Positions 11,497 to 21,545 of a stretch of DNA of 64,000 bases are shown here, in pieces. The notes under the pieces are model-generated. The model worked only from the letters and a program-made list of their open reading frames with translations. It was not told where the DNA came from and made no database searches. Position 1 is the first letter of the stretch; each line of letters starts with the position of its first letter. The position numbers and the translations under genes were made by a program. Origin of the DNA: Prorocentrum cordatum (Eukaryota; Sar; Dinophyceae; Prorocentrales; Prorocentraceae); contig CAUYUJ010003635.1 in NCBI GenBank assembly GCA_963575745.1, positions 1 through 64,000 of the forward strand, given 5' to 3'.

Positions 11497-12981
11497 CTAA
11501 GCGAAGACGATGAGTGAGACAGCGGTATATGTTTTATGCATCGGCTCGGGGTGGTGCGGCATGGCGTTCGCGCGGGGGGCCCTTCTTCCCCGACATAGCT
11601 CAAGCTCCGCTGGAAAAGTACTCAGTGCTTTGAACGTATAAATCGCTATTATATGGCAAGCGCAACGCTCTAGACATATCACCGCGCCTGGAAACGCAGC
11701 TGCCAGCGCCGCGAAACCCACCTTCTGCCCACTGGCCTTGATGTGGGTGCGGAACCTGTGCTCGGCAAGGAGCCTCGACCACTTCTTCCTGTCGGCCTTC
11801 TTGGGCAACGTCCCGCCGTGGCGCTTCCTGATCCGCCGCTTGACCAATGACCATTGGAGCTATACGTGGTTGGTAGTGAACCCTCTTTCGTTCGTGATCT
11901 CGCCAGCGCTGTGGTTCACTACCTCGTGCGGGGGCATCCGCTCGGTGAGGCCAGCGTCATGGCGGTGCTGCTTCGCAGCCGCGATGGCCCCCCTCCACTT
12001 GTCCGAGGCGATGGCGACGCCAGCGGGAGGCGACAGCTCTTTGAAGTTCTCCAACAGCTCCTGCTTGCCCCTGGGCTTGCCGTCGTAAGCACCCCCGACA
12101 GACTTCAATACTTTGAAGAAGAACAGGTGCGGCGAACCCTGCTCGACGGCGCCCCAAAGCCATAGCTTGTCTTTCTTCGGCCTTGCGTTCTTCGCCAGCT
12201 TGGACAGCTTGCCCTTGTTCAGGAAGGACTCGTCCACCTGCAGGATGACCTTCCTGGTTCGGGCAGCAGGGGGCCTAGACCGCGCGGGGCGCTTCATGAC
12301 AGGCCGCTTCTTGACGCCCGCCTGGGCTGGGCGACTCTTCGCCGAGCGCTTGGCCCGACGCTTCGGCGCAGCTTTCGCAGCAGCGGGGCGCTTGCGCGGG
12401 CCGCCGCCGAGCAGGTCTGCGAAAATGCTCCCAGAGTCTATCTTCCGGGCCATGTGCTCCTCGACGCCCTCTTCAAACGTCTGAATCCAGCGCTCCACAG
12501 TTGCGTGGGCGTCAGCGCCGACCTCGTCCTTGAGCGTGCCAAGGCTGTAGTCGAAGCACCACGTCACGAAGGCGTCGAGCTTGTTCATCCATAGGCTCGT
12601 GGGCGTACCCGCCAAAATGGTGCCCTTCACCGCCGACACCTCGTCGCCGCTGCAAGTGTCGCATCCGCAGTCGTAGCGAGGCCCGCGCCAGTGAAAGCGC
12701 GCGACATCGCCGCGGCGATGCTTCGCGCTCAGCGTGTACTCGTCGCTGCAGTCTGTGCAGAAGTGCGTCTTGCCAACCATGCCGAAGTGCTGGCAGAACA
12801 GGTATGCGCGAGCCGCCTCGTCTTCCAAGTAGCTCCCGGGATCCAGGATTTCCGCGTGCGAGACGGCGTGCTGGAAAGAGTCCATGTTCGCCGCGTCCAG
12901 GTCTTTCAGCGCGCCCAGATAGGCCGCCGCCTCTGCGCGTCGCGCCATGCCTTGGGATGCGGAGGGGCGCCGAGAGGCCAA
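11497..12981 (-). pseudogene. ISXO2 / IS1595-type DDE transposase, interrupted by in-frame TAG
   Basis: The 373-residue N-terminal part carries a Cys-rich zinc motif (FCTDCSDEY...CGCDTCSGDE), a Lys/Arg/Ala/Pro-rich linker and the catalytic core. The first Asp is in VILQVDESF, followed by KDKLWLWGAVEQ; the second Asp is in IASDKWRG, followed by EVVNHSAGEITN. A TAG at 11,860-11,862 falls right after FTTNHV. The same frame continues for about 120 codons with QWSLVKRRIRKRHGG, the expected W..LK segment of this family. Family alignments usually have Glu at the stop position, so a GAG-to-TAG change is the simplest reading. The third catalytic residue (Asn or Glu) lies at or beside it. IS1595 enzymes cut and paste DNA; this copy would be inactive unless the stop is read through or is a sequencing error. 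No terminal inverted repeats were found by eye. Confidence 0.75.
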
Positions 12982-12999
12982 CGGAGGTCCCGATCTACC

Positions 13000-13019
13000 T
13001 GCGAGCCGAACGCTGCGGC
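13000..13019 (-). other. Possible weak DinoSL relict upstream of the transposase
   Basis: Read on the minus strand this is CCGCAGCGTTCGGCTCGCAG. It matches DinoSL at about 15 of 21 positions if a short gap is allowed, about 20 bp upstream of the transposase ATG. Chance similarity is possible. Confidence 0.25.
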
Positions 13020-13298
13020 GCCAATCGAACTGTCGAAACGGGGCAGGGAGGACAAGGCGAGCTTGGGGCGAGCGGGGGGGGGGGGCAACGACGACGACGC
13101 CGACGGCGAGGACGGCTCTTGAGTCATCGCAGTCGGTCAGAATAACAACTCAGGGTGCAATCATCATGGTGCTCATGCTCATATGGGAGCCCGCGAAGCG
13201 CGCTGGGGGCCCATCAGAGGCTCGGCGGCCGCCGCCCCGGCTGCCCAAGCTCACCGCTCACCCAGCAACTCAACTCGTCACCCCGCGCGCCCAGCGCT

Positions 13299-13946
13299 TC
13301 ACTTCGTAATGCCTCCCTCCGCCGCCTGCGCGTAGGCCTCTTGCGCTCGCTGGCGGTCGAGCTCGTCCTCGTAGTCGGGCTGGGCCTCCAGCGCTGCGTC
13401 CAAGTCCATGTCGGACCCACCCCCCTTCCGCGGCGCGGCTCTGGCGAGGTGGTGTCGTGAGGTCTATCTTCGCGCCGTCGTCGCTCTGGTTCTTCTGGAG
13501 AAAATCCCGCTGCAGCGCCTCGTGGCGGAGCTGTGCTCGTCGACGTCCCCCTGGGCAAGGTCGTCGCGGCCGCAGCCCGTGCTCAAGCGCTTGCGGGGGG
13601 GGGGGGGGGGTGGGGGGGGGGGGGGGGGGGTGGGGGGGGGGGGGGGGCGACTCGAGTCCCGCATTGCTTCCCGTCGGCGCTCGCGCTGACTCTGCTGCCA
13701 GAAGTCCTGTTGAAGTGCCGCGTATGTCGCCTTCTGCTCGTCGCTGTCGGCGTCGTCGAGCAGGCCCGCGCACTCCCTGCCGGCGACGGCGACTGCAGCT
13801 GGGTGCGCGCCTGAGGAAGATGCAACGGCGCTCATCAAGTGAGCGCCCCACTCATCGTAATCCCTGGCTCTCGAGGGCGGCTCAGGCGCTGCGGGGAACA
13901 CTGGCGCGACGCTGACAGTCGCACGAGCGCAGCGACGCCATCCCAC
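13299..13946 (-). CDS. 3' part of the gene starting at 15,717 (charged C-terminal exon, homopolymer frameshifts)
   Basis: A frame opening at 13,946, right after a TAG that would end the preceding intron, reads SRARDYDEWGAHLMSAVAS, then DEQKATYAALQQDFWQQSQR. It then meets a C-tract (minus strand, 13,591-13,646). Beyond it another frame gives LRHEALQRDFLQKNQSDDG, an evident internal repeat of the ALQxDFxQ motif. After a G6 run near 13,428 a third frame gives MDLDAALEAQPDYEDELDRQ and stops at 13,299. Acidic, Gln-rich and probably helical; function unknown. The frame changes fall exactly in homopolymers, so they may be assembly errors or true decay. The order fits a downstream exon of the 14,248-15,717 gene. 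Confidence 0.4.
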
Positions 13947-14057
13947 CTACGGCGCAAGGAGCCGCAGCAGAGACCTGGAAACCTGGCTCGGCTTTTCCCT
14001 TGGTATACGCCAAGGCACCCCATGGAACGAAACCGAGAATAGCGCGCCGTAGGTGGG
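13942..14057 (-). repeat. 14-bp perfect inverted repeat bounding a putative intron
   Basis: CCCACCTACGGCGC at 13,942-13,955 is exactly inverted at 14,044-14,057, separated by 88 bp; the arms extend to about 18 bp with one mismatch. It lies where the upstream frame ends and the next exon begins, on an AG (CCGTAG) at the 3' side. This suits an introner-like intron, but I could not fix the donor site. Confidence 0.45.
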
Positions 14058-14247
14058 GTGGTGTCGTTTGTTTTGTCGTCGGGCCTTCGTTCAGCAGGAG
14101 ACGCTTCAAGTAGTTCATCGACCACTTGGCGTCGTCTTCGAAGTACGCAGGGTAGACAGGCTTAGTGGGGCCCTGCTTGTATGCGCCGAAGGCCTCCTTG
14201 CAGCGCTCGTTGAAAAGGTCGGGCTTGTTGGGGTTGGCGTAGGTCCA

Positions 14248-15717
14248 CTAAGGCACTCGGCCCCGTCCGTCGCTGGCGTGGCGGAAGTACACGCGCTTGT
14301 CAGTGACCAAAACAAAATGGGTGCGAGCACCGATGGCCAGCAAGTCCTCGTCTTCCTTTACCTGGCGGAACGAGGGCCTGATCAACTTCTTGAAGTCGTC
14401 AGAGCTCACGTCCTTCGGCGTGCCCTCCGTCCACTTGGACACGAGCTCCGCTTCGAAGTCTTTGTCGTAAGCATTATTGCACACCTGGCGGGAGGACCCA
14501 GTGTCAAATTCCGACGACCCCCACCTTGCCCAGAGCGTCGCGTCCTCCTCGCTCGGATTCAGAAACGCCTTGAGGATGGGCGCCGACTGCTCCGATAACT
14601 CGCCATCATCGAAGATTGCTGGCCTGATGCGGGTTACAGGCTCGCCTTTGAAATAATCGAAGTGTTTGGCGGTCACGACGGTCGCCAGGAGGTCGCCCTT
14701 CTCGACTTCGTCAGACTGTTCCAGTGCCTCGATCTCCACGCGGCTCATCATGAAAGCCAAGGTCTTCGACCCCGCGCTCTTCCCGACGCGGGTCTTGCCA
14801 GGCCACGCAACGCCGAAACCCCTGAGGGTGGACGCCAAGATGGGCCTGATGACCTCGTTGAGAAACCAAGGGTCGAAGTCTCGGAGCGTCAAGACCCATG
14901 CCGTGAGGCCCTTAGCATTCGCCCTGCCCCTGGCATAGTTGTTCAAAGCCTTTTCGATTCGGCTTTCCTCCCAGCCGAAGATCGGACTCTCTGGGCGGGC
15001 GCTCTCCCGATCTGCGAACTCCATGAATTGGTTGGCATTGTTGCTCCGCGGCCCCTTCTCTCGAATGAACTTGTACCCTGCGGCCTTGAGTTCCCACTCG
15101 GCCGTCTTCCTGGACGGCCCCTTGCCAGGCTTCGCGACAACGGTGTGGTGCCGCAGCTGGAAGCCCTCCAACTTTTCGGGCATGTACTGGACTGCGAGGC
15201 GGCCAATCCTGTACTGGTTGTCATAGCGCCAGATTAAGCAAGTGCCACGACACATCTGCATGCACGCGTCTGTCTTTGTCTTCACCGACAGGAGGCTCAC
15301 GTCCTTGAGGATGTCGTGCTTGCCGTCGGGCTTCTGGATGATGAACAGCTGCATGGAGCACTGACCAGCGGGCTCCCTCTTCAGAGAGAATGGTTCTGGC
15401 ATGCTCTTGTAGTCGCAGGTTTTGGTGAGGTCGCGAAGCGTTTGCCAAGGGGTGTCGCCGCCGAAGTCCCCCACGTAGTCCGCGAAGTATTCAATCATCC
15501 TCCCGCACTCCGTCGCGAACTCCGCTGGCAGATCGGCGATGTTGCACTGGCCTGCTGTGTCGATCTTGTCGACCTTGATGAGCGGGTGGTCGCTCGCCCC
15601 CACGTTCTCCGCATGCTGCAAGGCCCCCCCAAACGTGAGCCCAGGAGCGTAATCGGGAACGCCAAGCGACTCCCCCATGCTCGCTGGAAGCACAACCGCA
15701 GGGTTGATTGCTGCCAT
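14248..15717 (-). CDS. Unrecognised large protein with P-loop-like motif (possible mobile-element ATPase)
   Basis: 489 residues from the ATG at 15,717. Cys-rich N-terminal half (CMQMCRGTC near 152-160). At 307-318 there is a Walker A-like GKTRVGKSAGSK and at 368-372 a Walker B-like IFDDG, followed by the sequence RQVCNNAYD at 410-418. The spacing resembles a helicase/NTPase core, but I cannot name a family. The frame stops at TAG (14,248-14,250) and then continues open for about 120 codons (WTYANPNKPDLFNERCKE...) to 13,882, so the protein was probably longer, with a GAG-to-TAG change the simplest guess. It sits about 1.3 kb upstream of the transposase on the same strand. A degenerate tandem DinoSL relict lies 38-75 bp upstream of the ATG. 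Confidence 0.65.
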   Translation of the reverse strand: MAAINPAVVLPASMGESLGVPDYAPGLTFGGALQHAENVGASDHPLIKVDKIDTAGQCNIADLPAEFATECGRMIEYFADYVGDFGGDTPWQTLRDLTKTCDYKSMPEPFSLKREPAGQCSMQLFIIQKPDGKHDILKDVSLLSVKTKTDACMQMCRGTCLIWRYDNQYRIGRLAVQYMPEKLEGFQLRHHTVVAKPGKGPSRKTAEWELKAAGYKFIREKGPRSNNANQFMEFADRESARPESPIFGWEESRIEKALNNYARGRANAKGLTAWVLTLRDFDPWFLNEVIRPILASTLRGFGVAWPGKTRVGKSAGSKTLAFMMSRVEIEALEQSDEVEKGDLLATVVTAKHFDYFKGEPVTRIRPAIFDDGELSEQSAPILKAFLNPSEEDATLWARWGSSEFDTGSSRQVCNNAYDKDFEAELVSKWTEGTPKDVSSDDFKKLIRPSFRQVKEDEDLLAIGARTHFVLVTDKRVYFRHASDGRGRVP

Positions 15718-15754
15718 GGCGGCGCAGCAGGAAGCTGAGGGGGGCAGACGGACT

Positions 15755-15791
15755 CTTCGAGCGCAAAGGCTTGAGAGGCAACTGGCTGCGG
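15755..15791 (-). other. Degenerate tandem DinoSL relict
   Basis: On the minus strand the first copy begins CCGCAGCCA and ends CTCAAG, at about 15 of 21 DinoSL positions. It is directly followed by CCTTTGCGCTCGAAG, close to the truncated second copy CCATTTTGGCTCAAG expected when an SL is spliced to the AG inside an older SL. Confidence 0.5.
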
Positions 15792-15799
15792 TTATCGCA

Positions 15800-16520
15800 A
15801 ATCTTCACCCTCCCCAGCAGGGGGGGGATCCTTTTTTTGAGGGTGCCCTTCGGGGCAAACGTAGTAAGCCATTTGCTGGGTCACATCGTCTGGCACGCGA
15901 CAGAGAGAAGCAAGTCATAGCATTGCAAATCGTAGCAACGCGCAAATAGCGTAGCAGAGCCAAGCGCAGCATAGCATTACGTTGCGTTGCGCTGCGCAAC
16001 ATAGCATAGTGCGGCATAGCTTTCTTTTCCTGGGTACCCCCCCTGCTCCTCCTCCTTCTCCTTTTCCTGCTCCTCTTCCTCCTTCCGTTCCCCTTCCCCC
16101 CCCCCATCCGCCTGCCTCCTCCTCCTCTCCCAGCGTCGGCACCGATGCAAATGTGCACCGCCATCGCTGCGGTCCGCGCTCACGTCCGCTAGAGGGGGGC
16201 ATCCTTTTTTGAGGACGCCCTGAACAGCAGCCGCCGCCTCCTCTCCCCTGCCCCTCTTCCTCCTCCTCTTTCTCCTGCTTCTCCTCCTCCCTCGCTTCCC
16301 TTGCTCCCCTGCCCCTGCGCTGCTGCCCCTGCGCGCCAGCCCGCCCCCGCCCCGCGCGAGCGGCTTTCTTTCCCGCGCCCCGCTGCGCGCTGTTGTCTCT
16401 GCGCTAGTCCCCGTTCTCGTTGCGCCACCACAGCCAGCGCAAGTGCCTCGCTCCGCTCTCAGACCAGCGCGTGACCTCCGTGGCCCAGGTCTTCGGCAGC
16501 TCCTGAGGCCGCCCCCTACC
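15800..16520. other. Intergenic CT-rich stretch
   Basis: AGCATAGCA-like 10-mers at 15,900-16,020, then CCT-rich low complexity to about 16,300 and G+C-rich sequence after that. The long minus-strand ORF across it is Glu/Gly/Arg low complexity, and I do not call it a gene. Confidence 0.5.
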
Positions 16521-16524
16521 CTGC

Positions 16525-17115
16525 CTGCCCGCGCCCTCCCTTCCCCCCAGCGCAGTCCTGCAAGCGCAGCTTGAGGAAGACGCCCCACCAAGTCTGGAAG
16601 GAGCAGAGCCTGCGCTTGGCGTCGTCGCGCTCCTTCTCCGCTCTCCCGCGGGCGCGCCTCTCCTCCTTCAGCTGCTCCTGGGTCTCCTTCAGCTCCTCCT
16701 GGGGGCGGTTGGTTTCTCTTCCTGTCGCTTTGCGAAGTGCCCCCCCCCCCCCCCTCCCCCCTCTGGAAGTCCTTCGTCTTCTGCAGCTGCTCCCGGAAGT
16801 CTTGCCTGTGGTCGCGCACCAAGTCCACCTGGGGCGGCGCGAGCTGCGCGCATGAAGCACAACGCGCACCTGGCACAACGCGCGCACATGGCGCACGCAC
16901 ACTGCGCACAAGGCACGCACGTTGCGCACCGTGCGCACCGTCAGGTTTGTCTATCCGCCCACCCTGTGTTCCAGCCGCGCGATCTTCCTCGTGTACGGCT
17001 CGACCACCGCTTCGAGGACGGCGGCCTTCTTCTCCGCGCGTTTGCGGACGTTGTAGGCGGCGTTGCGCGCCTTCTTCTTCGCGTGGGCGGCCGTTCCTGG
17101 CTTGGGGTTCCCCAT
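16525..17115 (-). CDS. Two-exon coiled-coil protein (GT-AG intron)
   Basis: Exon 1 (17,115-16,963; 51 residues) starts MGNPKPGTAAHAKKKARNAA and ends RKIARLEHR. A 119-nt intron (16,962-16,844) begins GT and ends GCGCAG, and joins in phase 0 to LAPPQVDLVRDHRQDFREQL. After a C-tract (16,740-16,755, plus strand) the frame shifts to ELKETQEQLKEERRARGRAE, then KERDDAKRRLCSFQTWWG. Heptad-like charged helices suggest a coiled coil. The 3' end is not clear; no stop is defined beyond about 16,525. The homopolymer frame change may be an assembly error. Function unknown. A possible SL relict lies 62 bp upstream of the ATG. Confidence 0.4.
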
Positions 17116-17176
17116 GCCAGGGGGGTGGCGGGGCGGGGCGAAGGGCGCGGTGTCGGCGCGAGCGCGCCGCGAGCTG

Positions 17177-17200
17177 CTTGAGCCTCGGTCGAGGTGCGGC
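17177..17200 (-). other. Possible DinoSL relict upstream of the coiled-coil gene
   Basis: On the minus strand it ends with an exact GGCTCAAG and begins CCGCA, matching both ends of DinoSL but diverged in the middle. It lies 62-85 bp upstream of the ATG at 17,115. Confidence 0.35.
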
Positions 17201-17224
17201 GTGCCTGCTCGCGCTTCCTCCCTC

Positions 17225-17470
17225 CCCCCCCCCTCCTCCTCGTCCTCTTCCTCCTCGTTTTTCTTCCCCCTCCTCCCCCTCCTCCTCTCCCTCCTCCTCC
17301 TGCTCCTGCTCCTCCTCCTCTTCCTCCTCCTCTTCCTCCTCCTGTTCCTCCTCCTCCTGCTCCTCCTCCTCCTCCTCGTCCTCCTCCTCCTCCTCCTCTT
17401 CCTCCTCCTCCTCCCCCGCCTTCTCCTCCTCCTCCTCCTCCTTTCCCTTCTGCTCCTCCTCTTCCCAATC
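17225..17470. repeat. CCT/CTT triplet microsatellite
   Basis: Nearly pure CCTCCT/CTTCCTCCT tract. Confidence 0.9.
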
Positions 17471-17517
17471 GGATTCCAGTGTCGGGAGCGGAATCCAGCA
17501 GAACCCTTGGAACAAAG

Positions 17518-20500
17518 AAAACAGAAAAAAACAAACAAAACAAAAACAAACAATCCTGAGGAAACCTTCCCCCCCCCCCCATCTCCCAGCCCCCGAATCT
17601 CTGCTCGGGTTTTTTTTGTTTTTCCCGGAAAGGGCACGGGCCCAGATTTCTCTTTCTCTATGTAAACATGTCCCCGGTGCCCAACTTGAAAGGAGGCCGG
17701 CTGATTTTTTCCTTGATAAATATCGAGGTCGAAGGAGGCCGGCATATTAAAATTTGAGGATGTCTCAGGCGAAACGCTTGTTTTTGAAATCCCGATCGAT
17801 AAATCACAGGGTGCGGGACACCTCAGGACGACCACACCCCCAGCATGACCACACCCCAGCACGACCACGCCCAGCACGACCACGCCCCAGCACGACCACA
17901 CCCCAGCACGACCACACCCCAGCACGACCACACCCCAGCACGACCACACCCCAGCACGACCACACCCCAGCACGACCCGATCGATAAATCACAGGGTGCG
18001 GACCACCCCAGCACGACCACACCCCAGCACGACCCCACCCCAGCACGACCCCACCCCAGCACGACCACGCCCCAGCACGACCACACCCCAGCACGACCAC
18101 ACCCCAGCACGACCACACCCCAGCACGACCCCACCCCAGCACGACCCCACCCTAGCACGACCACACCCCAGCACGACCACACCCCAGCACGACCAGACCC
18201 CAGCACGACCCCACCCCAGCACGACCCCACCCCAGCACGACCATACCCCAGCACGACCACACCCCAGCACGACCCGACCCCAGCACGACCCTACCCCAGC
18301 AAGACCACACCCCAGCACGACCACACCCCATCACGACCTCACCACAGCACGACCACGCCCCAGCACGACCACGCCCCAGCACGACCACGCCCCAGCACGA
18401 CCACGCCCCAGCACGCCAGCACTACCACGCCCATCACGACCACCTAGGAGCCCCCAGCATACCACCCCCTAGCAACGACAACAATCCAGCACGACCACCC
18501 CCCAGCACACACACGCACCTACTCATCACCGTCACACTCCCAACACGCCATACTTCCATACACGACCACACCAGAATCCCTTGTAAACGACAGCGCAGTC
18601 GCACCCCCGTGGAATGTTTCGTGGGGTGTCTGGTTGAGTGGTTGCCTGTTCGTGGGGTGTCTCGTGGAATGAGGTGTTTCGTGGGTTGTTTCGTGAGGTG
18701 TCTCCTGGGATGTTTCGCGGGGTGTTTCGTGGGATGTTTCGTGAGGGGTCGCCCAGTTGGATATCGTGAAAACGTGACCATGCTGCACATGTCTATATCC
18801 CTTTCCGGGTTCGTGGGTCCATCATGTGGACCTTTTGGAAGCATAGACACGTTTTACCACGAACCACATCATGCTCCATCATGTCTTTACCCACGATACC
18901 GGAAAGGGATATAGACATGTGGAGCACGGTCACGTTTTCACGATACCCAACTGGGCGACACCTCAAGAAACATCCCACGAGACCCCCCGCGAAACATCCC
19001 ACGAGACACCTCGCGAAACATTCCACGAGACACCTCACGAAACATTCCACGCGCCACCCCGCGAAACATTCCACGAGACACCCCACGAACAGGCAACCAC
19101 TCAACCAAAGCACATCGCGGACGAGGACGACGACGGCATTCCACGAGACACCCCACGAAACATTCCACGGGAGTGCGACTGGGTGTGGTCGTGCTGTGGT
19201 GTGGTCGTGCTGGGGTGTGGTCGTGCTGAGGAGTGGTCGTGCTGGGGTGTGGTCGTGCTGGGGTGTGGTCGTGCTGGGGTGTGGTCGTGCTGAGGTGTGT
19301 TCGTGCTGGGGTGTGGTCGTGCTGGGGCGTGGTCGTGCTGGGCGTGGTCGTGCTGATGTGTGGTCATGCTGAAGGTGTGGTCGTGCTGTGTGAGGTCGTG
19401 TGGTCTCGCTGTGGTGAGGTCGTGCTGGGGGTTGTGGTCCGTGCGGGGTGTGGTCTTGCTGGTGGGGTCGGCTGGTGGGTCGCGCCTGGGTGAGGTCGTG
19501 CTGGGGGTGTGTCGTGCTGGGATGTGGATTGGGCTCGTCTGGGGCGGGGTCGTGCTGGGGAGTGGTCGTCTGGGGCGTGGTCCTGTCTGGTGTGGTCTGT
19601 GCTTGGGGTTGGGGTCCGTGCTGGGGTTGTGGTCGTTCTGGTGTGTCGATGTGTCGTGTGGTATGTGGGGTAGTGCTGCGGTGTGGTCGTGCTGGGGAGT
19701 GGTCGTGCTGGGGTGTGGTCGTGCTTGGGGGTGGTCGTGCTGGGGGGTGGTCGTGCTGGGGGGGTGGTCGTGCTGGGGGGTGGTCGTGCTGGGGCGTGGT
19801 CGTGCTGGGGCGTGGTCGTGCTGGGGCGTGGTCGTGCTGGGGTGTGGTCGTGCTGTGGTGATGTCGTGCTGGGGTGTGGTCGTGCTGGGGTGTGGTCTTG
19901 CTGGGTAGGTGTCGTGCTGGGGTGTGGTCGTGCTGGATTGTTCGTCGTGCTGGGTAATGGTCGTGCTGGGGTGGGTCGTGCTGGGGTGAGTCGTGCTGGG
20001 GGCTGGTTCGTGCGGGTGTGGTCGTGCGGGGATGGTCGTGTTAAGGGTGGGGTCGTGCATTTCGCTCGACGACGTCCTGCAAATTCAAGAAATAGTATAC
20101 AAAAAACAAACGAATTTAGTCCGAGACATCAATCGAATTCCTTCGGGGGTTTCATTTTTTCGGCGATCGAGAGGCGAGGCGGTCGGCTCTGCAAAACCAC
20201 GTGCGCTCGAGACATCCTCAACAAATTCTGAAACCAAGCGTTTCGCTCGAGACATCCCCAACTCTGCAAAACCAGCGTCTCGCTCGAGACATCCTCAACA
20301 AATTCTGAAAAACAAGCGTTTCGCTCGAGACATCCTCAAAAATAATTTCGCTGGCCTCCTTCGACCTCGATATTTATCAGGGAAAAATTTCGCCGGCCTC
20401 CTTCAAGTTGGGCACCGGGGACATGTTTACATAGAAAAAGAGAACCCTGGGCCCGCGCCCTTTCCGGGAGAAAAAAAAAACAGAAAAAACAAACAAAACA

Positions 20501-20600
20501 AAAACAAACAATCCTGAGGAGACCTTCCCCCCCCACCCCCCAGCCTGCGAATCTCTGCTCGGGATTTTTTTTTGTTTTTTCCCGGAAAGGGCCTGGGCCC
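17518..20600. repeat. About 3-kb inverted duplication of the 16-bp satellite cassette
   Basis: Left arm: leader module (17,620-17,815), 16-bp array in plus orientation (17,820-18,500), 24-bp repeats and terminal module (18,605-18,827). Right arm, inverted: terminal module and 24-bp repeats (18,890-19,170), 16-bp array in minus orientation (19,185-20,060), GATGTCTC motifs (20,190-20,345) and leader module (to 20,475). The 60-bp centre (18,828-18,889) is unique. About 110 bp containing CAAACAAAACAAAAACAAAC lies in direct orientation on both sides (17,518 and 20,478). Confidence 0.85.
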
Positions 20601-20830
20601 AGGGTTCTCTTTTAGGTGGTTTACCCCCCAGTTTTTACTTGAAGGGGGCCAGCGGAATTCTCGTGCGATAAATTTCGAGGTCGAAGGGGGCCGGCGGATT
20701 TCAATTGTGAGGACGAAGGCCATTTTTCGCCACCCCTCACGCAGATCGTGCTCTTGGAATTTTACTGCCTTTAAGGAAACCTCGATATTTCACAGGGGAA
20801 GTCAATTTTTTTCTGACATCGACTTTAAAC
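20578..20830 (+). repeat. Leader module variant
   Basis: TTCCCGGAAAGGGCCTGGGC is followed by GGGGGCCGGCGGATTTCAAT and CGCAGATCGTGCTCTTGGAA. The latter block recurs at 48,775-48,945. Confidence 0.8.
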
Positions 20831-21340
20831 TATAAAAAACGCGGTCAACGCGTTCGCTCGATAAATCACGAGGTACCGCGGCCTCGGGAACGGCGCTGGG
20901 AACGGAGTTTTGGATTCGTGAAGTTGCATAAGTTTGGAAATAACAAATCCCGTATGTTTTTTGACCCTGACCCCGCCGATCTGCGTGAGGTGTGGCACGG
21001 AATACCAGAAATGTGTCAAATCCTTGTGTTTTTGGACCCTGACCCCGCCGATCTGCGTGAGGGGTGGCGCGGAATTCCAAAAATGTGGCAAATCCCATAT
21101 GTTTTTGGACCCTGACCCCGCCGATCTGCGTGAGGGGTGGCACGGAATTCTAGAAATGTGGCAAGTCCCATGTGTTTTTGAACCCTGACCCCGCCGATCT
21201 GCGTGAGGGGTGGCACGGAATCTCAGAAATGTGGCAAATCCCATGTGTTTTCGGATCCTGACCCCGCCGACCTGCGTGATGGGGTGGCACCGAATTTCAG
21301 AAATGTGGCAAGTCCCATGTGTTTTCGGACCTTGACTTCG
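20830..21340 (+). repeat. About 72-bp satellite, locus A
   Basis: About five copies of a unit with GACCCTGACCCCGCCGATCT, GCGTGAGGGGTGGC and GAAATGTGGCAAATCCC. Its flanks and content are duplicated at 52.1-52.5 kb. Confidence 0.9.
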
Positions 21341-21545
21341 CCCAGGAGGGCCCAGGAGGCTCCAGGAGAGCCCAGGAGAGCCCAGGAGGCCCAGGAGAGC
21401 CCAGGAAGGCCCAGGAGGACCCAGGAGGCTCCAAGAGGCACCAGAGGGCCCAAGGAGGGCCCAGGAGAAGCTCCAGGAGGCTCCAGGAGAGCCCAGGAGG
21501 GCCCAAGAGGTCCAAGGAAGACCCAGGAGGGCCCAGGAGCCCTTA
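21340..21545 (+). repeat. CCAGGAGGGC / CTCCAGGAGA 10-mer array, locus A
   Basis: Short degenerate CCCAGGAGGG and CTCCAGGAGA units, duplicated at 52,500-52,705. Confidence 0.9.

Noticed and set aside
11860-14250. TAG reassigned as a sense codon
   Set aside because: Two cases only, both at likely Glu codons. Other genes have no in-frame TAG, and the dinoflagellate nuclear code is standard as far as known.
15977-17515. 512-codon Glu/Arg-rich minus ORF
   Set aside because: Mostly triplet-repeat translation. The plausible gene here uses other frames with an intron (16,525-17,115).
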